Source: Leucobacter sp. OLIS6 (GTDB lineage: Bacteria > Actinomycetota > Actinomycetes > Actinomycetales > Microbacteriaceae). Taken from it: a stretch of DNA of 64,000 nucleotides. The notes beneath the pieces are model-generated. The model was not told the DNA's origin. It saw nothing but the letters and a program-made list of their open reading frames with translations, and did no database searches. Position numbers and translations under genes: made by a program. Below are positions 59,634-64,000 of the stretch, piece after piece (within the stretch, counting starts at the first letter, position 1; the number at the start of each line of letters is the position of its first letter). Location: assembly GCF_002752355.1 (NCBI RefSeq), contig NZ_MRAV01000009.1, forward strand, positions 62,001-126,000, given 5' to 3'.

Positions 59634-59723
59634 TCACGGGGGCTCCACGGTGGATCGGGAGCTCCGGCTGCAGGATCGCGCCCGCGTCCGGGCATGCCCG
59701 CGGGCGATGTCACCGCGACGCAC

Positions 59724-59729
59724 TAGGCT
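59724..59729 (+). promoter_or_regulatory. -10 element of a leaderless-type promoter
   Basis: TAGGCT lies 7 bases before the ATG at 59737 of the DUF3097 gene, with no Shine-Dalgarno sequence. Confidence 0.5.
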
Positions 59730-59736
59730 CGCAGGC

Positions 59737-60582
59737 ATGTTCGACGACCGTTACGACCGCGACGTCCTCGCCGATATGAAGCCCCGGCGCGGCCCGGTTC
59801 AGCGCACCCCGGTGACACTCGCGCGCGGGCTCGTGGTCGAGCACACCGAGTCCGAGTGGTGCGGCGCCGTGGTGGGTGTGCGCGAGGGCCTCGTGCAGCT
59901 CGAGGACTTCCGCGGCAAGGTCCGATCCTTCCCGCTGAACGACGCCTTCCTCATCGACGGCAAACCGGTCTCGCTCCTGCTGCCGCAGAAGCAGGCGGCG
60001 CGGCGACGCACCGCCTCGGGTTCGTTCGCGGTCGCCCAGGAACGGGCGAAGGTGGCCATGCCGAGCCGGATCTTCGTCGAGGGCAAGCACGATGCCGAAC
60101 TCGTCGAGCAGGTCTGGGGCGACGACCTGCGGGTCGAGGGCGTCGTCGTCGAGCTGCTGCAGGGCGCCGACAACCTGGACGACGTGCTGCGTGACTTCGG
60201 GCCGGGCCCCGACCGGCGCGCGGGCGTGCTGCTCGACCACCTCGTCGCGGGCAGCAAGGAATCGCGCATCGCGCAGGCGATCGAGCGCGGCCCGCACGGC
60301 GCGCACGTGCTGATCGTCGGCCACCCGTTCGTCGACATCTGGGCCGCGGTGAAGCCCGAGCGCGTCGGCCTCTCCAGGTGGCCCGAGATCCCCCGCAGCA
60401 TCGAGTGGAAGACCGGCATCTGCCGTGCGCTCGGCTGGCCGGGCGACGAGCCGGCGGACATCGCCGAGGCCTGGTCGCGGATCCGCGGGCGCGTCCGCAG
60501 TTTCCGCGACCTGGATCCCGCGCTCGTCGGCCGGGTCGAGCAGCTCATCGACTTCGTGACGATCGGGCACGACGCGCACTGA
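59737..60582 (+). CDS. DUF3097 family protein
   Basis: A 281-residue protein of the actinobacterial DUF3097 family. Distinctive phrases are MFDDRYDRDVLAD, SEWCGAVVG, IFVEGKHDAELVEQVWGDDLRVEGVVVELL and LLDHLVAGSKESRIA. EGKHDAELVEQVWG and HVLIVGHPFVDIW resemble the Toprim-type Glu and Asp motifs of primases/topoisomerases, so a nucleic-acid-related role is possible. The ATG at 59737 is chosen over a longer upstream frame because TAGGCT lies 7 bases before it. Confidence 0.9.
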   Translation: MFDDRYDRDVLADMKPRRGPVQRTPVTLARGLVVEHTESEWCGAVVGVREGLVQLEDFRGKVRSFPLNDAFLIDGKPVSLLLPQKQAARRRTASGSFAVAQERAKVAMPSRIFVEGKHDAELVEQVWGDDLRVEGVVVELLQGADNLDDVLRDFGPGPDRRAGVLLDHLVAGSKESRIAQAIERGPHGAHVLIVGHPFVDIWAAVKPERVGLSRWPEIPRSIEWKTGICRALGWPGDEPADIAEAWSRIRGRVRSFRDLDPALVGRVEQLIDFVTIGHDAH

Positions 60583-60611
60583 GCACGCGCAGCCCGCTGA
60601 GCACGCGCAGC
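60579..60611 (+). repeat. Two 15-bp direct repeats after the DUF3097 gene
   Basis: CTGAGCACGCGCAGC occurs at 60579-60593, covering the stop codon, and at 60597-60611. Repetition at period 18 around a stop suggests local slippage. Confidence 0.65.
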
Positions 60612-60745
60612 GCGCACTGGGAACGCGCTGCGAGCGCCGCGAACGGCGGGTCCGCCGGCCGCATCGGCGGAGCGCTCCGGGCGTACCATTGGGGCATGGG
60701 CGCTCGAACCGGGCGCATGAAGTGCACAGAGTCGGAGGGACCGCG

Positions 60746-61642
60746 ATGACCGGACCCGTGTTCCTGGTGATGCCGCAGTGGCAGGGGTCGCCGTCGTCGC
60801 GCGCGATGCAGCTGATCGACGGGGCCGCCGCGATCAAGGAGGACCTGCCCGAGTCGGCCAGGCGCGAAGTCCCGGTGCCGCTCGAGGCCGGCGACGCGCT
60901 CGGCACCCCGGCCGCCCGCCTGAGCAGCCTGCTCCGCGCTCGCGCCTCGGCGCTCGAGATCCTGCGCGAACTCGAGGGGCCCGCGATCACGCTCGGCGGC
61001 GACTGCGCCTCGACCCTTCCCGGGCTCGAACGCGTCGTGGAGCGGCACAGCGCCGAACGCGTCGCCGTGCTCTGGTTCGACGCGCACCCCGACCTGCAGC
61101 ACCCGAGCACCTCGCCGTCGGGCGCGGTCTCGGGAATGGCGCTGCGGCACGCGCTCGGCGACGGCATCGACGACCTCGCGTTCCCGAATCCCGTGGGGGC
61201 GACCCACGTGACGCTGGTGGGTTCGCGCGCGATCGACGACGAGGAGGACATCGAGCTGGAGCGGCGCGAGCTGCACCGTATCGGCCACGTCTTCGACGCG
61301 ACGGTCGATGCCGAGCCCGATCCCGCACCCCTCGCGGCCGCCGTGCGCGACCGGCTCGAGGATCTCGTGCGCGACCACGGGGTCTCCCACGTCTACGTCC
61401 ACGTCGACCTCGATGTGCTCGACCCCTCGGAGTTCGCCGCGGTGCACGCCCCGGTCCCCTTCGGCCTCAGCGTCGCGCAGCTCACCGCGGCGATCCGCGC
61501 CGCGACCGAGACCGTCTCGCTCGCGGGCGCTGCGGTGTGCGAGTTCGCGCCGGCCGACCGGGCCGCGGCGGACGAGGATCTCCCGACCGTGCTGCGCGTG
61601 CTCGCGGCGCTGACGGCGCGCAGCCGGAACGACGGCGCGTGA
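60746..61642 (+). CDS. Arginase/agmatinase (ureohydrolase) family protein
   Basis: A 298-residue member of the ureohydrolase family. Metal-binding motifs: GGDC at 84-87 (usually GGDH), DAHPDLQ at 112-118 and VDLDVLDPSEF near 227. The first His ligand is Cys, a variant seen in some actinobacterial arginase-family proteins of unproved substrate, so arginase or agmatinase activity should not be assumed; guanidino acids are possible. ATG at 60746 has GGAGGGA. Its stop overlaps the next GTG by 4 bases. Confidence 0.85.
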   Translation: MTGPVFLVMPQWQGSPSSRAMQLIDGAAAIKEDLPESARREVPVPLEAGDALGTPAARLSSLLRARASALEILRELEGPAITLGGDCASTLPGLERVVERHSAERVAVLWFDAHPDLQHPSTSPSGAVSGMALRHALGDGIDDLAFPNPVGATHVTLVGSRAIDDEEDIELERRELHRIGHVFDATVDAEPDPAPLAAAVRDRLEDLVRDHGVSHVYVHVDLDVLDPSEFAAVHAPVPFGLSVAQLTAAIRAATETVSLAGAAVCEFAPADRAAADEDLPTVLRVLAALTARSRNDGA

Positions 61643-61989
61643 TCCGGCGCCCGCTCCCCCTGGCCCGCTTCGGATACGCCTACGCCACCGCCGTCGGCTT
61701 CGCGTGGGGCGCGCTCTGGAGCACGGGGCGGATCGAACGCGTCGACGGCCTCTGGGTGTTCCGCGGCATGCCGAAGTGGACCTTCGGTCGCGGCGGGAGC
61801 TGCGTCGGCGGCTGCTACCTGACCGACCGCAACGACGGCCCACGGGTGCTGAAGCACGAGCGCGTGCACCAGGAGCAGTGGCGCCGGTACGGGCTCGCCA
61901 TGCCGTTCCTCTACTTCCTCGCCGGACGCGATCCGCTGCGCAACCGGTTCGAGATCGAGGCCGGCCTCGAAGACGGCGGCTACCGCTAG
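61639..61989 (+). CDS. Small HExxH-containing protein
   Basis: A 116-residue protein of unknown function. A hydrophobic stretch (residues 12-27) is followed by a Gly/Cys-rich part SCVGGCYLTD, then HERVH at 73-77, a zincin-type HExxH inside a predicted helix (LKHERVHQEQWRRYG), and FEIEAGLED, which could supply a third acidic ligand (Glu105 or Glu107). It is small for a peptidase. GTG at 61639 overlaps the arginase-family stop, so the two are coupled; this association is the only functional hint. Confidence 0.75.
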   Translation: MIRRPLPLARFGYAYATAVGFAWGALWSTGRIERVDGLWVFRGMPKWTFGRGGSCVGGCYLTDRNDGPRVLKHERVHQEQWRRYGLAMPFLYFLAGRDPLRNRFEIEAGLEDGGYR

Positions 61990-62024
61990 TTTCGGAGCCG
62001 CGGTCTCCGTCCCGCGATTCCCCC

Positions 62025-62030
62025 TAGACT
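62025..62030 (+). promoter_or_regulatory. -10 element of a leaderless-type promoter
   Basis: TAGACT lies 7 bases before the ATG at 62038 of the alpha/beta hydrolase gene. Confidence 0.5.
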
Positions 62031-62037
62031 CCTGCGC

Positions 62038-63000
62038 ATGCGAACGATGCCGGAGTCCCCGATCGACGACGAGTTCCGCTTCCTGGCGGGCGACGCTGCG
62101 CGGGTGTCCCGCGACGCGCCGCTGCCGGAGGTACGGCGGGTCGATGCGCCGGTGTCGCAGGGCCGCCGGCTCAGCGGGCTCTCGTTCGAGCCGGACCGTG
62201 CGCCCGAGCTGGTGCTGCTGCACGGCGCCGGCCTGAACGCGCACGGCTTCGATCCGACGCTGCTGGCGCTCGGCCGTCCGGCGCTGGCGATCGACCTGCC
62301 GGGGCACGGACGCAGCGGCTGGCGGGAGGACGCCGACTACCGACCGGACCTGCTCGCGCCCGACGTCGCCCGCGCGCTCGACGCCCTCGCCCCCAAAACG
62401 ACGGCGCTCGTCGGCCACTCGCTCGGCGGTCTCACGGCGATCCTGACCGCCTCCGCGCGGGCCGGCCGCACCCGTGCGCTCGTCCTCGTCGACATCACCC
62501 CCGGGGTGGTCCCCGCTCGGGACGCCGGTTCAGTGACCGAGTTCATCACGGGGCAGCGCAGCTACGCCGACCACGAGGAGATCATCGATCGTGCGATCGC
62601 GTTCGGCATCGGGTCGAGTCGGGAGTCGCTCGCCCGCGGTATCGCGCTGAACACACGCCGAAGGCCCGACGGCCGTTGGGAGTGGACGCACCACCTGGCG
62701 CACCTCGACGGTCTCGCCACGGGCGGGCCGGAGCCCACGGACGGTCCGGATCCCGCGGGTGCCGGCGCCGAGTCCTCGCTGGCCCGGCTCTGGCTGCCGC
62801 TGGAGGCGCTGCACGCTGCGGGGCTCCCGGTCGCCCTGATCCGCGCGGATGCCGGGATGGTCGATGCCCGGCTGGCCGACGAGTGGCGGGATCGCCTGCC
62901 GGGTTCGCCCGTGCGCACGATCACGGGACCGCACAACCTGCACGAGGCCGCGCCGCGGGAACTCGCGTCGGCGCTCGAGGAGCTCATCGGCTCGGCCTGA
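62038..63000 (+). CDS. Alpha/beta hydrolase
   Basis: A 320-residue alpha/beta-fold hydrolase. The oxyanion segment is LLHGAGLNAHGF, the strand before helix A gives DLPGHGRSGW, and the nucleophile elbow is GHSLGG (Ser near residue 126). The acid is probably in the IRADAGMVDARL region and the catalytic His in GPHNLHEAAP. It has an extended, partly disordered N-terminus of about 45 residues. Substrate unknown; ester, lactone or C-C bond hydrolysis are all possible. It is transcribed alone from its own leaderless-type promoter. Confidence 0.9.
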   Translation: MRTMPESPIDDEFRFLAGDAARVSRDAPLPEVRRVDAPVSQGRRLSGLSFEPDRAPELVLLHGAGLNAHGFDPTLLALGRPALAIDLPGHGRSGWREDADYRPDLLAPDVARALDALAPKTTALVGHSLGGLTAILTASARAGRTRALVLVDITPGVVPARDAGSVTEFITGQRSYADHEEIIDRAIAFGIGSSRESLARGIALNTRRRPDGRWEWTHHLAHLDGLATGGPEPTDGPDPAGAGAESSLARLWLPLEALHAAGLPVALIRADAGMVDARLADEWRDRLPGSPVRTITGPHNLHEAAPRELASALEELIGSA

Positions 63001-63205
63001 GCCGCCCCGCGACACGGATTCGAACCAAAATCGTATCTACCGACTGATCACAAGAGGTTAACAACCCTGGCTCGAACGCTCGGGTCGCGCTTGCCGGAGC
63101 GTAGCCTCTCCTATCGACGTCCGTGCACCGCCGCGCGCACGCTCACAGCAGTGAGACACCGAACCGCGGCCGCCGTCCCGGCCCCGCACGACCCTGGGAG
63201 ACCCC
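63001..63205 (+). promoter_or_regulatory. Upstream region of the peptide-type binding protein gene
   Basis: A 205-base gap without a gene. Its first half is comparatively AT-rich (63020-63065), with TCACAAGAGGTTAAC-like sequence that could carry a promoter, but no clear -35/-10 pair was identified. Confidence 0.3.
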
Positions 63206-64000
63206 GTGACCGTTCCCGTCATCGACGCACCGGCACCCGCGTACCGCAAGCGCAAACGGTCCAAGATGCCGTTCGTCATCGGCGGCATCGTGCTGGTCGT
63301 CGCGATCGTCGCGACCGCGATCGCCCTCTCGGTGTCGAGCACCGCCTCCGCCGCGAAGGAGGAGATCTCGATCGGCCTGGTGAACGAGCCGCAGAACCTC
63401 GATATCCGCAGCACCGCGGGCGTCGCCCTCGACCAGATCCTCATCGACAACGTCTATCAGGGCCTCGTCGGGCTGAAGCCCGGCACCGTCGACCAGATCG
63501 TCCCCGTGCTCGCCGAGCGGATGCCCGAGGTGTCGTCCGACGGCCGGACCTACGATTTCGCGCTGCGCGAGGGGGTCGTGTTCCACGACGGCGCGAAGCT
63601 GACGGCGCAGGACGCCGTCGCCTCGCTCACCGCCGCGCTGACTCCCGAGGTCGTCGGCGGCGCCGCGACCGTCACCGCGCCCGACGCGCACTCCGTCCGC
63701 GTCGTGCTCGCGGAACCGAACAGCCAGCTGCTGTGGCTGCTCGCGAACCGCCCCGGTCTGGTCCTCGAGGCCAAGGCCAAGAACCGGCTCAGCAATTCCG
63801 CGAACGGTACCGGCCCCTTCCGCTTCGAGCAGTGGAAGCAGGGCGACAGCCTCACCCTCGTGCGCAACGACGACTACTGGGGCGACGCCGCGAGCCTCAA
63901 GACGGTCGTGTTCCGCTTCATCCCCGACGGCCGGGCCGCCGTGAGCGCGCTCAAGGAGGGCGACCTCGACGTGCACGCCGCTCTGCTGCCCTCGCTGCGC
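63206..64000 (+). CDS. ABC transporter solute-binding protein, family 5 (peptide/nickel type), 3' truncated
   Basis: First about 265 residues of a DppA/OppA-type binding protein; the window ends within the gene. The N-terminus has a basic stretch (YRKRKRSKM) and a hydrophobic segment (PFVIGGIVLVVAIVATAIALSV), an uncleaved anchor or signal peptide, with no lipobox Cys seen. Then EEISIGLVNEPQNLDIRST, IDNVYQGLVGLKPG, FALREGVVFHDGAKLTAQDAVASL and GTGPFRFEQWKQGDSLTLVRNDDYW, all classic family phrases. Start GTG at 63206 has GGGAG at 63196-63200. Confidence 0.9.
   Translation, partial: MTVPVIDAPAPAYRKRKRSKMPFVIGGIVLVVAIVATAIALSVSSTASAAKEEISIGLVNEPQNLDIRSTAGVALDQILIDNVYQGLVGLKPGTVDQIVPVLAERMPEVSSDGRTYDFALREGVVFHDGAKLTAQDAVASLTAALTPEVVGGAATVTAPDAHSVRVVLAEPNSQLLWLLANRPGLVLEAKAKNRLSNSANGTGPFRFEQWKQGDSLTLVRNDDYWGDAASLKTVVFRFIPDGRAAVSALKEGDLDVHAALLPSLR

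Noticed and set aside
60746..61642. Naming the gene arginase (rocF) or agmatinase (speB)
   Set aside because: The first metal His is Cys and no substrate-specific residues could be matched with confidence.
1..64000. CRISPR arrays, tRNA or rRNA genes, IS elements, prophage
   Set aside because: No regularly spaced repeats of CRISPR size, no cloverleaf-like segment, no transposase, integrase or capsid-type protein was found on either strand.

Overview
The window is high-GC DNA, densely coded on both strands, with many GTG starts, ATGA/GTGA gene overlaps and very short gaps. Gene content points to an actinobacterium of the Microbacteriaceae, probably Leucobacter or a close relative: PdxS/PdxT vitamin B6 synthesis with a divergent MocR regulator, DUF3097, a DtxR-type iron box, and TM0106-type nuclease-helicase. 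No rRNA, tRNA, CRISPR array, prophage or insertion sequence was seen. The first gene (old yellow enzyme family) and the last (family 5 ABC solute-binding protein) are cut by the window ends.

Layout. 1-7000: flavin oxidoreductase end, AlkZ-like winged-helix protein, Na+/H+ antiporter, RraA-like protein, nicotinamidase, and an Lrp-type regulator divergent from alanine dehydrogenase. 7057-12422: a siderophore-iron locus (ATPase and binding protein leftward, two permeases and a siderophore-interacting flavoprotein rightward) with a DtxR/IdeR-like box between the divergent halves. 12504-15423: small protein, aminotransferase and membrane protein. 15500-24977: nuclease-helicase and a GNAT-AAA+ fusion leftward; a lipoprotein with binding-protein and VWA domains, a one-TM protein and a TelA-family protein rightward. 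25246-32403: DEAD-box helicase, YchJ-like and DUF885 proteins, enoyl-CoA hydratase, VOC protein, and an Orn/Lys/Arg-type decarboxylase divergent from a LysR regulator. 33441-34164 is a 724-base gene-free stretch with a 23-bp perfect inverted repeat and tandem repeats. 34165-44126: drug exporter, amino-acid ABC transporter, then an operon of MHS transporter, lipoprotein, a divergent S-adenosylhomocysteine-hydrolase relative and an amidohydrolase. 44249-46587: GNAT protein, a guanidine-III riboswitch with a pair of SMR exporters, DUF488. 46584-50847: pdxR, pdxST and an orphan DNA methyltransferase. 51362-57101: a quaternary-amine-type ABC transporter divergent from a MIO-less aromatic-lyase homologue and an IclR regulator. 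57098-64000: enoyl-CoA hydratase/hydrolase, MFS exporter, DUF3097, arginase-family protein, HExxH protein, alpha/beta hydrolase and a peptide-type binding protein.

The best candidates for new biology are: (1) the 51362-57101 locus, whose parts fit uptake and breakdown of ergothioneine or a similar trimethylammonium betaine; (2) the VWA lipoprotein / one-TM protein / TelA operon beside a GNAT-AAA+ fusion; (3) the hydrolase-like protein and amidohydrolase operon at 39046-44126; and (4) the repeat island at 33552-34060. Two genome-style patterns also stand out: ten genes with a TANNNT hexamer 6-8 bases before the start codon and no evident Shine-Dalgarno sequence (leaderless-type starts), and five convergent gene pairs whose stop codons share a CTAG or CTAA tetranucleotide. 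All functions are read from sequence and memory of protein families; no database search was run.
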